Shown: positions 36,971-49,637 of the stretch, piece by piece | How positions within the stretch are numbered: the first letter of the stretch is position 1 | Layout: every line of letters begins with the position of its first letter | Source: Odontocerum albicorne | Taxonomy: Eukaryota; Arthropoda; Insecta; Trichoptera; Odontoceridae | NCBI GenBank assembly: GCA_949825065.1 | Contig: OX463844.1 | Span: 31,845,414 to 31,909,413, forward strand | Reading direction: 5' to 3' | DNA length: 64,000 nt | The notes under the pieces: model-generated | Told to the model about the DNA's origin: nothing | Seen by the model: the letters and a program-made list of their open reading frames with translations, nothing else | The model's database searches: none | Position numbers and translations under genes: made by a program

Positions 36971-38004
36971 ATATTATTAATTTTTTGGAGATTTTTAATC
37001 AAATAAATAATTTTACTTACTAATTTATTTGAAATGTATTTAAACTTACTTTTTTTACAACTGAGTTGATCAAAACGAATATGTGCCAACGAACCAAATT
37101 TTGTTTCCATTATTTTATTCCACAAAATCCGGATTAGTGGGAATAAAAAAGGTTTTATACAACGGATTGGGTGTCCAACATTCACACCCGACCTACCATT
37201 TGACAAATCTTTTTGCCGTTTCCAGGCGGATATGGTATTACTACAATATATTAACCTAGTTGTATCCGTGAGAATAATTGATTGAGTATGTTAGATATTT
37301 GACAGGTTAAAAATATATACCCTCAATCATGCTTGTAAACACAATAATAATACGAATAAAACATTAATAGTAAAGAACACGAAAATAACAACAATTCATT
37401 GAAATATTTTGAAATTGATCATTCCTGAAGATAAACATAATCTAGTTAACTGAAGTATGAAGCGTTACCGAATTCCGTTCACCTTTACTCCGCAAGCCTA
37501 TATTTATAGAGAACTAGAAAGTGATAATTTTAATGTATGCATTCATTACACTTCTTTTCTCTATTTACTAATGACTTACTTCGATTGTGTACGTTATTTT
37601 AGCTTAACATCTAGTTTGAGCAAACATTTTATTCTTAGAATTACTGAAGTTAATTATAAAAATTGATTTATCTTTTTCAGTTATATCATATTTAGGAATA
37701 TAATATGAAAATTGTATTTGTTTGACACGTGGTATCATTACGTACTAATAGGGAGAATATACAATTATACATTAGTTTTGTATTTATTATTTTAATGTTT
37801 CTGTGTTACTAAGTATATGTACTCGTATGTCCTGTTAAGCCTTTTTCGTTTACATATGCTTTCTGGCGGAAGTTAGATACAATAATCTATATTTTCAAAT
37901 ATAGATAGTTTGCAGGGAAATTATAGCCAAGAAGTTGGCGATAGATATTTGTTCGTGTAATAAAGATAGAAAAATAGAATCAATACTTACATACCATCCA
38001 TGTC
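36971..38004. other. No feature recognised
   Basis: AT-rich, short frames only. TACTCGTA lies at 37820. Confidence 0.5.
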
Positions 38005-38450
38005 CCTTGTGGGGTAGGCAGGGTGTACATGTCTCTATTGTTTCTATTCAATCACACAATTTTCGCCTCTTCCACATTCATATATCTCGTCCGGCACGAT
38101 TTTCTATTATTCATACTTCTAACTTATACCATAAATATAAAATCTGGTGCATTAGATCTAATCATGTTTTCCTTGGTCTACCTCTTATACGCACATCTTA
38201 CGCTTTTGACTTATATACTCCCTAAATCATTCGTTCGTCGTTCATTCTCTCCACATGTCCAAACTTTTTTAAAGGTGCTTTCTTTATCTTGCTTAAAACA
38301 TTCATTTTATCTTTGCATATCTTTGCATTCATTTCTGATGTCTTCGTTCTGTCGTCTTTCATATATGGTATTGACATGCATTTCCACAGCATTAAGCTTA
38401 CTTTCATCGTTCTCCAAATAAATCCAAGTTTCACTTATATACGCCAAGGC
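38005..38450 (-). pseudogene. LINE C-terminus and 3' end
   Basis: The minus-strand frame 38434-38222 reads GFIWRTMKVSLMLWK, then CKDKMNVLSKIKKAP and LKKFGHVERMNDERM. K/R-W/K-F-G-H-V-E-R-M is the LINE motif seen at 7600. Downstream on the minus strand the DNA ends with CTGCCTACCCCACAAGGGA, the family tail. The 3' part of the frame is broken. Confidence 0.65.
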
Positions 38451-39712
38451 GGGCGCATACTAGTATGAGTTGTAATATTTACTACTTTTAATATAGCGCA
38501 GTTGTTGTGTATTAGGTTGAGGCTCCGTAATGTGGTAAAAAAGACATACAAGTTAAAGTTAAATTTAAAAATAATGTTGTTCACGTTGAACATACTCGTA
38601 TCAATATCTCAAATTGTTGTTCATATTGAACATATTAATCTGTGAATGACATTTTTATAAATTCAATTGCCAAAAAAATGAAGCGTGCACTGCTTACTGA
38701 GATATGTAATTTTTTCCTACTAACAAAAATATGTTGAAAATTCATTTGGAAGGCTAAAAAGATGATCAGACTGAGATATTATTTGCTCAATATCGATAAT
38801 AAAATTGGAAGAAAGCGTTCTATCACTAGACTTTCGACGATATTGATTTCAAATTGAAATGATCTCATAATATCTGTAACTTACTCAATGAAAATGAACG
38901 AGGTTACGAAATGTTCTTTAATTTTTTAGATAAACTAAAATGGTCCAAATTAATTATGGTAAGAAGGAATAAATAAATTAAACCGCCTCATGACAGCCCG
39001 AAGGTTAAAGTGGATCAAAATAAGAAACATGAAAAGGTCATCTCGATTGTTCAGGTGTTCAGAATCAAAATAACAAGATAAAAAATTGCGAACATACTCC
39101 ACGAGTTACGATTTAAGTTTGACAAGAGCAATATTAATCTTATTGTTAGCTTTATCCCCTCGAGCTATAATGTGTAATATACTAGGTATATCTACTTATT
39201 GTTTTAACTAAAATGTATTATCTTAATCTTATTTTATAAATTTAATTTGTCTTCAAAACCTTGGTTTTGTCTTCTTCTCGTGCTAAATGCTGAGCGTCGA
39301 GGTCCTCCGCTTTGTCTGGAACTTGGTACACCCTCTGTATCCATCCTTTCCGATCCTGGAGCATATTAAATACAGCGTTTAAAGAGCATCCTATTAATTA
39401 TTTTATTTAGCCCTTTTATATTTTAAGACGCCTCCCTCTTGCTCGTTTTCTCTCAACTTGATCGCAAGTTTCTCCAGATTAAGTTGTTCCGCCTGGTAAC
39501 ATGTTCGAAGTATGTTAGAATTATTTTGCTGCATACTTATCAAAAGTTTCTCGATAATCTCTAATTGTTGGATGATAGAGACGTTGGTGTGCATTACGGT
39601 TCATGGGATATGGAGCATCCGCCTCAACATCACTTAGTTTTGTATTTTAATTAAATTCGTCGAGTATTTAAGCTTACGAGGAAATAAACAACATTTATAT
39701 TTGAAACATTAC
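38451..39712. other. No gene recognised
   Basis: AT-rich. A 63-codon minus-strand frame at 39403-39594 is Gln/Glu/Leu-rich and could be a coil, but has no further support. TACTCGTA lies at 38593. Confidence 0.45.
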
Positions 39713-39835
39713 GATGCCCTTTTGGCCTAGTTGGTATGGTGTTTGACTTTTGACCCGAGGGTTTCGGACACAATTTCCGATGATATAAAAAAATCGATTC
39801 CCAGTGTAGTATTTAACGTAAAGTCTTTTAACATA
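39713..39835 (+). repeat. SINE head and partial body
   Basis: A box TTTGGCCTAGTTGGTATGG is well preserved; the B box region reads GGTTTCGGACACAATTTCCG. The body is short: TTCCCAGTGTAG and AACGTAAAGTC. Confidence 0.55.
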
Positions 39836-40335
39836 TTTCAGGGTGATGAAGTACTGAGTACGATATTACATGTAAAATTTGATAAAAATATTACACCTAG
39901 AAACTAGTAGCTTAAATAAATTTATCTAGCATATATTTTAAACACACAATACATTTTTTGGTAAGCCCCAATTTAATTTAGTATAGTATGACAATTCAAT
40001 GCATAATTTATGAACTCATTTTTCCAAACAATCATAAAACGTGACACCTCTAATACTGCTTAACGACAAATGTGTTATTTTACTCCACTTTACGAAAGAA
40101 TGGGTTCTGGACTTAATAAATATATTATATGTTTATTATAAAAATCGTGCTAGGGAAAGAACGAAAAAATATAATGGTGTTAATTTTGAACTAGGAAAAG
40201 GGGAAACATTGAAAAAATGGAAGAGCATGAATGTAGACGAGACAATGGTTGTACACGTGGAAATCTATCTTCTAGGCCGTCCTCAAAATGGGCGTGATGA
40301 TAGTTTGTAAATATAAACATCTAAAAATCATGCAT

Positions 40336-40515
40336 TTGAAAACCTCCGTGGGCTAGTTGATAAGACAAACCAAAAAAAGTATTTTTTATAAGGTGTTCCA
40401 ATGTGATTTTTCCTTAAGGTTTATTTAACACAGTTCTGGTTGTTTGGATGAGATCGTTGTTTGATCTCGCCAGACTATTTTGTATACGACGAAAATGTAG
40501 TATAATAAAATAAAG
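40336..40515 (+). repeat. SINE family 1 copy, B box deleted
   Basis: ACCTCCGTGGGCTAGTTGAT and AAGAC give the head, but the B box is missing. The body follows: TTTTTCCTTAAGGTTTATTT, TTGTTTGGATGAGATCG, GATCTCGCCAGAC and tail GTATACGACGAAAATGTAGT. Confidence 0.7.
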
Positions 40516-41339
40516 CCTGACATTAAAAACAATCCAACGATACTGATATCTACGAAATAAATTATTCTTGAGAATATATGGTGCTCCGTGCTATTAAAAT
40601 ATTATACAACTCACAAGAAGAAGCAATTAGGATCTGATTTAAATATGAATACCAGCTTAGAACTTTTTATAACATAAAACAATGCTAAAACAGCTACCAA
40701 CCACGGATATACGAGTTGAGAATTGTTATTTTCAAATTGATTTATTTCAAACATCTCCCGATTAAGAGGTTGCGCTTTAAAATGCTATTAATTATCAATT
40801 AAAAAGATTTAAAGATTCATTTAGAATTCCTATTCAGGTGTGATGGAATTCTTGCGTATTATATTCACGTGAAACTTGTTCTGTCAACCAACCAACTTAG
40901 CAGAATTATTTCGACCAGGTAGTAGAATCATAAAAACCTGCTTGCTAATTACCATCATGGCGCGAACAAGATGAGACGCTGTTGTTTCGAGATTATGTTA
41001 CAGCAACTTTTTATTTTTAAATGTGTCATATTAATCAACTTCTAATTTGAAATCAAAATTTTATCTCCAGCTTTTTTGTGTTTAAAAAATAATAGAAAAA
41101 AATATATAACAGAAAAGCTTTGTCGTGCCACCCCACAACATCTGAAAAAATCCGCATTTTTATATACACTATTATTTATTAATAAATTACTACCAGGAAA
41201 AATAGCAAAACCCTTGTTGATCGATACACTTTTGTTTATTGTACCTGACAATTATATACGTAATCGTGAAGTAAAATTGCTTTCGGTGCCGTAATCACGA
41301 ATTGAGTTATTGAGAGAATCACCCTCGCACACGGAATGG

Positions 41340-41440
41340 CATTTTTGAATGAGAAGGTATAAAGATGTAGAAGAAGTGAAAGGTGTGTGACGCGAAAGCA
41401 AATTCTGACGCTCTCTCTTCCTTGTCTACCCCAACAAAGA
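41340..41440 (+). repeat. Probable LINE 3' tail, diverged
   Basis: Ends CTCTCTCTTCCTTGTCTACC and CCAACAAAG, similar to the CTGCCTACCCC tail of the LINE family. Weak on its own. Confidence 0.3.
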
Positions 41441-41924
41441 AACGGAACTATTGTGTTTATGTATATTTAATATCGTGTTAGCAAAATATCATCATCAGCT
41501 CATACTCTATTTTCGTAATATCCATTCACAGATGACGTTGCGATCGGTTGTATCTCTTGACATTAATTTATTGCTCGACGAGATGAGAATGGGCGTTAGC
41601 GAAGTCCATGATAATCGACATCAGTGTCATATTTATTGTGTTTAACATCCAATACCAACAGAAAACAAAACATTCACTTACTCAATTCTCATTATAAATT
41701 ATAGACCAGTTTGTAGCGTTATTAATTTATCATATCTAAATGTTATGACATCACCTTTGGAGGAAGTTACACTCTAGGTATCTACATCTGAATATCGCAT
41801 GTGGGAACAAACATGTGAGTCTTTTAGTTCCAACGATTTATGACTCCGTTTTAAACTTTTTCGAAAAATCGTTTTGAAATTATCATGTTTACAAAAAACA
41901 ATACGTAACATTTATATTTTCACA

Positions 41925-42170
41925 AATCATTAAAAAAATCAAGGCTTAGAAAAACTTTCTCTTCCTCTACATTATAATTATCCTTTTTACCATGCTTTCC
42001 CCCTTTATTTTCTTTCAAAACCTGGCCCATTTGATTTAACCACCTTTTCCTCAGCCTGCCTCTTCCACGAACATAATAAGCACTTCTTACTTGTATACTC
42101 ATTTAGTAACTATTTCGTCATTTATTCTCCCCACATTGCAAACTTCTCATGAAAAGCGTTACCGGGAGAC
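41925..42170 (-). pseudogene. LINE C-terminal fragment
   Basis: The minus strand reads KFAMWGE, then after stops LLNEYTSKKC, and in the next frame YVRGRGRLRKRWLNQMGQVL and KENKG. This matches the FGHVERM to GRGRPRKRW to L-x-Q-x-G-x-V-L order of the LINE family. Three breaks within about 60 codons show it is dead. Confidence 0.6.
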
Positions 42171-42721
42171 ATCTTTGGGATACATTTTTATCTTTTGCCC
42201 CATTAATCTGGACATCTGGTGTAGAAATACTGTACTCGTAGAAACTTACTGTTCGTTTTTGTGTTTGTATATCTATCGCACTTTTCACAATTACAAAACG
42301 TTGCTGACGAACTCTTCAACTACTACACCCATTTCCTTCTATCAACATAGATACAAAACGCCCCCATCTGGATTGACCCACAGACAGGCCCTCCAAGTCC
42401 TCCCACGCCTAGAACCTCCATTTTACTGTTTGTTTTTGGATAGTATCGGAAATCGAACATTGCTTCAAAAGCTTATAGTAATCACAGTTTGTAAAGAAAA
42501 CCTGTGAAATAGCCTACTTAATGGACTGTGCCCATACAAAGTGAGACTCTATAAGTCAACAATAATTGTGAACTCCTGAAAAACTATCTATACTCAGTCA
42601 TATGATTTTTACATATACATTTTATAGAAAAACTTCGACATTTGTTATACCCTCAATTTTTTAAGAAAAAGTGAAGCGCATCACGTGCAAAAAAATTAAA
42701 TTATTTTCCAGTTCTATACAT

Positions 42722-42890
42722 TCATGACGACCTTCGTAGCCTAGTTGATAAGACACTTGTCTGCCAGCTCGGAGGATGCGGGTTCGACTCCCGTTAGTAC
42801 TTAGTATAGTTTTCACTTCAGTTTCTGGTTGGTTGTAAAATATTGCAACAATGCAATAAACCCACCAGGCTGTAGAGTATTATATTATAT
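42722..42890 (+). repeat. SINE family 1, left member of a tail-to-tail pair
   Basis: The best-preserved head: GTAGCCTAGTTGATAAGAC (A box) and GCGGGTTCGACTCCCGT (B box, with a T-arm-like stem CGGG/CCCG). Body: TTTTCACTTCAGTTTCTGG, TGCAATAAACCCACCAGGCT. Acceptor-stem pairing is absent, so it is not a tRNA gene. Confidence 0.85.
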
Positions 42891-42894
42891 TGTA

Positions 42895-43096
42895 TTACAT
42901 TTTCGTTGTATACAGTATAACCTGGCGGGTTCATTGCATGTGGCAATCTCTTTCAACCAACCAGAAAGTTGTGAAAGAGGCCTTAAGTGAAAACCAAATC
43001 GGAATCCTTTTAAAAAAATTTGGGTTCCTGCGGGATTTGAACTCGCAACCTTCGAGCTGGGAGACATGCGTCTTACCAACTAGGCCACAAAGGTAG
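42895..43096 (-). repeat. SINE family 1, right member of a tail-to-tail pair
   Basis: In reverse: tail ACATTTTCGTTGTATACAG, body ACCTGGCGGGTTCATTGC, ATGTGGCAATCTCTTTCAAC, CCTTAAGTGAAAACC, then B box GGATTTGAACTCGCAACC and A box TCTTACCAACTAGGCCAC. About 200 bp, close to full length, with the tail only a few bases from that of the left copy. Confidence 0.85.
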
Positions 43097-44162
43097 AGTA
43101 TACAAGGAAAGCATAAAACTGCTCAAAATAAGTTATAATTAATCAATATAAAATTTAAATCAAGCCAATAGTAAGAACCTAAATACTAAATTTTATATTT
43201 AATTCTTCAAAAAAATCATGAATAAAAAAATATACACTTTATCATTCTGAATCTTATGTGATAAAAATATTTTATATTTGATTTTATTCAAAACGCCATG
43301 TAAAAAGATTATTTTATTTACAAATTATAGAAAGGTTTATGTGGGAATAAAAACTATTATATTGTACTTGTATATTTACCACCTGTCGTCATCTTTGGAG
43401 TTGTTATCGATTAAAGTCCTTTCACATCAATTTACATATGGTCAAGCAGGCCTTAGACTATATACATGTACTCGTATAATGCGACCGATTATACGGGGTC
43501 TATCGATCGTCTATTGCCCAGTAATGAGGTCAGTTTTCCATTTTACTCTGAATAATAAATAAAGCATGGACAGTGAAAATTACAGTACGGAAAATGCACA
43601 TCAATATAATACATTCGTGTGGACGATTTGTGTGAGATAGTGGCAACGAGGTATACAATCACCTATATGGCCATTTCCAACACGCAATGATTGGGTTCAT
43701 TATCGCGCGAATAAACAAATGCTCGATTTCATTGCAATACTGAATATTTCTCTTCACCTTTTATGATACCCTTGTATAAATATTAAAATATAATAAAAAC
43801 AACATTTGTCATAAAATTTTATATTTATATATAATATTATTTATTAATCAATCAATCAATCATTTTACTCAAACTATTTTTGTTTGTGTTGTCGGTTAAT
43901 TCAATCGGTGTTAAAAATTATACCTATATCCATGAAACACGTATATAGTAATATTATGGCTTTTTTCGAAGGACTAAATAATTAATATTTAAGTAAAGTA
44001 TACAAAATATGTGATTTCATAAAATCATTATGATTATTATCCTGTATGGATGTTATGATTTCATGTATAAATAATATTAGCTATAGCTTTTTTCATATAT
44101 CCTTAGTTAATTTAGATCTCTTGGATACATTTTTTTTATTATTTTATTTTTTATTATTTATT
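43097..44162. other. No gene recognised
   Basis: AT-rich. A short (ATCA)n-like run occurs near 43845-43862. TACTCGTA lies at 43469. Confidence 0.5.
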
Positions 44163-44437
44163 ATTACACATGACAAGAAATATACACAATTTGAGAAAAA
44201 ACAACAGGTAATTTGATTTGGACATATAATTTTAATGGATCTGGGTTTGTTGCCTTTCATTTGTCGTATCCCCAGTAAACTAGGCTTTTACCTGTATCTC
44301 ACTGAGGATATTTAGCATGAATAAATAAATCGATACTTCTTTCCGATTTTTGATAACACAAAAAAACCCCGTTGCACGCTCTCATCAACCTGACAAACAG
44401 TGACACTCAACTACAACTGGAAACATCTTGCGAAAAT
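44163..44437 (+). repeat. Dispersed repeat R3
   Basis: Nearly identical to 26373-26645 over its whole length. Sharp ends shared by both copies (TTACACATGAC on the left, GGAAACATC on the right) help define the unit at about 270 bp. Confidence 0.85.
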
Positions 44438-45399
44438 ATAAAATATCTATTTTTACATGTTCATTAAATTTAAGAAACGAGAAGACATGTAGATAGATAA
44501 TATGTAGAAAACCAATAAGTAATAACAATATCAAAAACACTTAGCTGGAACTAGTTTATTTATATAAAAACAATACCACTATTTATTTTTCCACCTCTCA
44601 TTGTCTTTAGATTTATTTTTTAACTGTGGCATTTTGAGTATAGATTAACGAGTATGGTATCAATATGATCAACTCGGCATTTCTAGAGAATATTATATTT
44701 AATGTGTGACGAAATTAATTTTAAAAATAATGTTCGCATAAATTCGTTGTCATGATTCAAAGAAATATTTTAAATAAAATTGAAAATCGTCAAAGGAATA
44801 TTCGATTCTCAATGGGCTCAGTAAATTATCCAAAAGTTAAATTATTATTAAACTCTTTTTTTTATATAATTTTAAGAGTTGGTATTTTATGTCATGTTGT
44901 ACACCGATATATAAGTTTTTTTTCGTTAAATTTCTATACCTGCCACATTCCATAAAATTAAATATTTTCTTTGGAAATGCATTATAAATGTGCCCAAAAG
45001 AAAGAAGACGGAAATAGCTTTGCATTTGGTAAATTTTTGTAGAATATTTCAAATTATGTAATTATTTTGAATAATTTAATTAATATTGCGAATAATTTAA
45101 TTATACACAGTATTTATAATCATAGTAATTCCCCTGATTGGTAAAGTATCAATGAAAAACCTCAATATTTGCTACTCACATAATTGATCAAAGTTACTTT
45201 GGAAATGGTCTGATTGGAATGAAAAAGTATGTTTCATATATTCAAGAAATACTGTTATATAATATATAGGTAAGTTTTATCTATAATTGATTTAAAAAGT
45301 TAACTAAATGAATGTTCTACGAAGAAAATTAAAGTATTAAAATAACTCGCTACTGTTTAGAATCTTACACCGCCAACAACTTCTGTCATCCTAATCCCA

Positions 45400-45845
45400 G
45401 GCGAACCAGATACATCGACCGCGCGCACCCACCCGTTGACTCATTGGAGTGCGCTTCGCACGTTCAGAAACTGACTAACGCAATCAATCGCGCACCACGT
45501 TGTCAATAAATAAATAAAATAGGAATAACGAGTATTATTAAACTATAATTATTTTACAAGTCTCATATGCAATTTTCCATATTTAAAGGTGCAATCAATC
45601 AATCAACCAATCTAAAATTTAATTTGTCAAAAATAATAATAACACTTCTGAATCGACTGGTTAGATTGACACTAATCAACAGGTAATTGAACCAATCGTA
45701 TATTCTAATTATGTATAGTGTCACTGCTTCTGCTTCTTCCCATATCCAATCAGTGAAACTCCTTTAAATGCGTCTCGCTCTTTCACTCTCTTGCTCGTTC
45801 TCTCGGGGTGTTGAATCGAAGTATGATTGATTGATTGGTCTTCAA
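45400..45845 (+). promoter_or_regulatory. Candidate promoter-like region
   Basis: 45400-45500 is CpG-rich (ACCGCGCGCACCCACCCG and following) in an AT-rich region. From 45600 to 45840 there are several CCAAT-type motifs (ACCAATC twice, TCCAATCAG, ATTGGTC) and a CT-rich stretch (CTCTTTCACTCTCTTGCTCG) resembling GAGA-factor sites on the opposite strand. It lies 3.4 kb upstream of the first candidate cadherin coding exon, on the same strand. Inference from composition only. Confidence 0.25.
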
Positions 45846-48189
45846 TTATGTCGGTTTAAAAAAAATCATTAAGCATACATTTTTTAAATTTTCTTGCTTA
45901 AAAATGTTGATATATTGACCCGCATAAAGATTTAAATAGCGGTTGTTTAATAATATATATCCTGAGATAATTATGACATAAAAAATCAGCTTACGATTAT
46001 TTTTTCCAATAGATAAGCGAACATAGGTTAGTTAGTAGTTGCTTCGTTTTTCTCTTCAAATTATCTGATAAGATTTTTAATGGAATTTCGTACAGTACTC
46101 GTCGTATAGGAACATAAAATATTATTTGGCGACTTTTCTAGCATCTAATGTTGTTGAATAACATAATATGCTATAATTTTATAAAATCAATATTTTAAAA
46201 TTTCAAACTAATAGGAAAATTTCTGTTTTATGTATTATCTATGTTAAGTTGTTGTTAAGTTAAAATAATCTGATTAAACTTAAGTACATCATTCCAAAAT
46301 TATTTATTTTATGAGCTTCATAAATGTATCTTATAAATAATCCTTTAACTTATTTAATTTTTTTGACCAACTCCCTTTCGCTATTGTTTTTTTCTTTCTA
46401 TGGAGGTTTAAAGGCTGTGCAAAAAGGCATATATATCAAATCAAATATAGTTTTTGATAAATTATAATATAATAATCATAATATGAATTAAAAAATACTC
46501 GTCCATTAATCTAAACCAAAAAACTCAACAGAAAAACACATAGTGGTTACTCATATCAGAATAAAAAAATATGGGAAATTTGTGAGTTTAATTTTAATAG
46601 CGTAGGTTAAATTGTCATAAATCAATTTATTTCCTTGGAGTATATTTTAAATGGCGATTAGGAGGTCACAAGACTTGGAAAAATAAAACTTTAAACAATG
46701 GATAAATCCCTTTGTTTCATGTCTTCATAAATATTCAACGTTTTACAACCTACTTTGTATACACACGACAAGAAAGAGAAAATGGTATTACGCTTTTTTA
46801 GTCATGCAAAAAGAAAAGGTCGATTATTTAACCAAGTACACTCTTCATTATATTATATATTTTTCCTTTCCAAACCTTGTTTTTGTTAAGTTCACAAGTT
46901 TATCACAGTAAACACTGTGTTGAATTATACTAAAACCTGATGTTCTTTCCTTAATTAATTTTAGCGCAAAAAGCATTTAAACTCGTTTATTAATTAAGAT
47001 CTTTGCTTCAATATTAAGTGTTTTGAATCACGTCGGCCAATTTCCGCAAAAAAAATGTCCCTGGAAGTTTTTGGTAGTAAGAAAACAAATTTAATTAATA
47101 TCCACATATTTCGGGTAAAAGAGCGTAATTTGCGAATTTGATAGAGGGACCAAAAATGTTAAATTGTGAGTATTTATAGTGCATCAGTTTATAAATACAC
47201 TCGTATACCTAAATTTCCATATATATTTTGAATAAATAGTAAAATAACTTTTCCCACTTGTTGAAATTGCACAATAATGGTAATGTTTTTGCCTGGAACG
47301 TATCGACATGCCTTCGAGATTACTTTATTTTCATGCTGTAAGACTCATTCCAAATAATTCTTCTTGCGGTTTTTTAAATTGCCACCTTTCAAAATATGCC
47401 TGTCTTCCTTGTACTTGACGGTCCAATTATTTCATTCAGTATAAAATTATCCCCTGCCTTGAATAAGCAAATCAAAAAGGTCTCATTAATATTTCACTAG
47501 GTTCTATAATTTGCTTTCAATTTAATCGATTTGATGACCTCAACAATGCCAACATACTCGTAGCTTTTTGCGTCTGAATACTTAAATACTCGTACCTGAT
47601 CAAACAAACATTGAAACAAAAAAAAAACTGGCGTGTATTTATTTAATTTCGTGCGTAACAAGAATATGTCATACTTCAATGTTCACTTGTCATATTCATC
47701 TTACATAAAAAAATAGTTTCGGTCAATACTCAACTGAAGTGCGAGGACAATGACATGATACTTAGGGTTGTCAGAATGTTTATATTGTTTTTTTCCATAG
47801 TACATTTATAATTTATATCATTTTAATGCAAAGACGGGCCGGGCCGGGCCGTAGAGAAGAAGTACATAATAATGTAAAAATGCCTTTATTTTGTGGATAT
47901 AGAGAATAACTTCCCTAGGGAAGCCCAGCGACGAACTGGTCTCATTCCTTAATCATAAATTCAGTATATTTTTTCTAAACACTCAGTTGAATAATTCACA
48001 CTCTGCATTCACATACTTACTTTCGCATACATAAATCCTAAGCTATCACATGCAGAATTCCAACCACATCACAATGTCAAAAACCACATCAATATCTTTT
48101 TTGCACTATTGCCTACCGACGTTGGTTTTAATCAAGGCCAATCTTTTTTATATCAATACTTGATTTCCATATTCTGGAACATTTGAATG
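45846..48189. other. No gene recognised
   Basis: AT-rich. A CCGGGCCGGGCCGGGCC-type run lies near 47835-47852. TACTCGTA lies at 47555 and 47587. Confidence 0.5.
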
Positions 48190-48233
48190 CATCAGGCGAG
48201 CATCTTACCAACTAGGCTACGTAGACCTTTTAA
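48190..48233 (-). repeat. SINE head fragment
   Basis: Reverse A-box region CATCTTACCAACTAGGCTAC followed by GTAGACC. The body is absent. Confidence 0.6.
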
Positions 48234-48235
48234 CG

Positions 48236-48253
48236 GTGGGGGGGAGGGGGGAC
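48236..48253 (+). repeat. G-run, potential G-quadruplex
   Basis: Seven G, A, six G next to a SINE fragment. Confidence 0.5.
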
Positions 48254-48334
48254 TGTTCAAATGAGGCTAATAATTGAGGGATAATTTTTCGCTGTACTTG
48301 AAGTGATAACACTCATTAAACCACCTACCTAAAA

Positions 48335-48415
48335 ATACTTATAAACCTCAAAAGCTTTGAAATACTTATAAACCTCAAAAGGGTTCGAATACTTATAAAC
48401 CTCAAAAGCTTTGAA
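48335..48415. repeat. Tandem repeat, three 27-bp units
   Basis: ATACTTATAAACCTCAAAAG recurs at 48335, 48362 and 48389. The middle unit differs in its last part (GGTTCG in place of CTTTGA). Confidence 0.9.
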
Positions 48416-49172
48416 AACCATTTAGTTGATGCACAATTGCATTTATCCTCGTGGCTGCAATTGAATTAACATGTTTCTTAACCTATCTAATATTCATGCT
48501 ATTATTTCGAGAGACAGTTTCATTATTCGCGTAGGATATGTACCATGTACCCTTTTAGCATTAAAACCCATAGAAAATTCATTCGGAGTAAAGTTCAACG
48601 TTCGACTCAGACGGTGGTCTGAATAATTTACATGTCTGGATTGGATGTCGACTAATTCAGACAGATAATAAAAATAACGTATTCATTAATACATTTTAGT
48701 TCGAATTAGTTCGAGTGTGCATAACGTTATGTAATATTTATCTTTTATTATTTTGGACATATTGTATCTTTATAATTTATTGATTTAATTCATTTATATT
48801 TGTAATCTTTTCAGATAAATATAACAACGGATTTTATTTTTGTTTTATTTTTCAGTTTGTGCTTACTTTAATTAATTCCTACAATTTAAACAATGCAATT
48901 GGAATATAACGATAATTTTTGGTATGGTACTTAAAGCGACATCTACAGGGAATCAGAGTGTATTTATAACCTGAGGTCAAATTAAGTATGAAAGCAATTG
49001 AAATTATTTCTCAGTTTATTTTTTTGAAGATTCCCTTGAAGAATATTTCCTGAATTGTAAATTTTCTGTAGAAGTATTCTTGATATTTTTCGGAATCCAT
49101 TTTATAAAAATCAAAGTAAAATTGTTCATCAATACAGCAATACTGTTCCCGGCTTATGTTCTCCTAATAAAA

Positions 49173-49276
49173 ATGTTCCCAATGCCGGCGAACTCGGTCC
49201 CGGCCATTTTACATTCCCTTTTAAGTTTGATTCATACGGTTCAAGTGTTGTTTCCATATATTTCTTCTATTTCCAC
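49173..49276 (+). CDS. Candidate first coding exon of the cadherin
   Basis: An ATG at 49173 opens a frame reading MFPMPANSVPAILHSLLSLI and ending at AC|GTAAAT. The exon would end in phase 2, which is what the confident next exon at 49450 needs, leaving a 173-bp intron. The patch is GC-richer than its surroundings. Against it, the resulting N-terminus before the signal-peptide core is unusually long, and the donor is not ideal. An alternative is an unspliced start at an in-frame ATG at 49322, or a more distant exon. Confidence 0.35.
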
Positions 49277-49449
49277 GTAAATATTTATTTATTAAAAGTA
49301 AGAACACATCTATCTATATATATGTGGTATTTGTTCATTGGCTTGCAGTTAATAATTAGTAAAGTTTTTATCAAGGTGAAGGGAAATCAATGGAAAGTAT
49401 TTTCGTGTGAAGCACGTTTTAATGTACAATGTGTTTTTTACCTCCTCAG

Positions 49450-49637
49450 AATATGGTTCGCATCGCTCCTGATACTCACACTTTGGCGGCCAGTTCTATG
49501 CGGCGATCCTGTGTTCGATGCTGCTACCCTGATGAGACTGATCTTAGTACCGGCGGATGCGACGGTTGGTTCGGTCATTTATCGCATACGGGCGCACGAC
49601 CAAGACTTCGACTATCCTTATCAGTTCGAATTGATAG
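49450..49637 (+). CDS. Cad86C: Cadherin exon: signal peptide and start of EC1
   Basis: The gene encodes a cell-surface calcium-dependent adhesion protein; the full family member is a single-pass membrane protein with many extracellular cadherin repeats. This exon follows a strong acceptor (TTTTTTACCTCCTCAG) and ends G|GTGAGT in phase 1. It reads IWFASLLILTLWRPVLCG, a signal-peptide core with a likely cut before DPVFDAATL, then LILVPADATVGSVIYRIRA and DQDFDYPYQFELIG, the start of the first cadherin domain. Joined with the next four exons it gives about 300 residues in one frame. My recollection of insect Cad86C fits best; another insect cadherin is possible. Confidence 0.85.

Noticed and set aside
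42091..42507. 138-codon plus-strand frame
   Set aside because: Its first part is antisense to a LINE fragment and the rest has no motif.
42722..42800. Functional tRNA gene
   Set aside because: A and B boxes and a T-arm are present, but the acceptor stem does not pair and the sequence continues into a SINE body repeated across the window.
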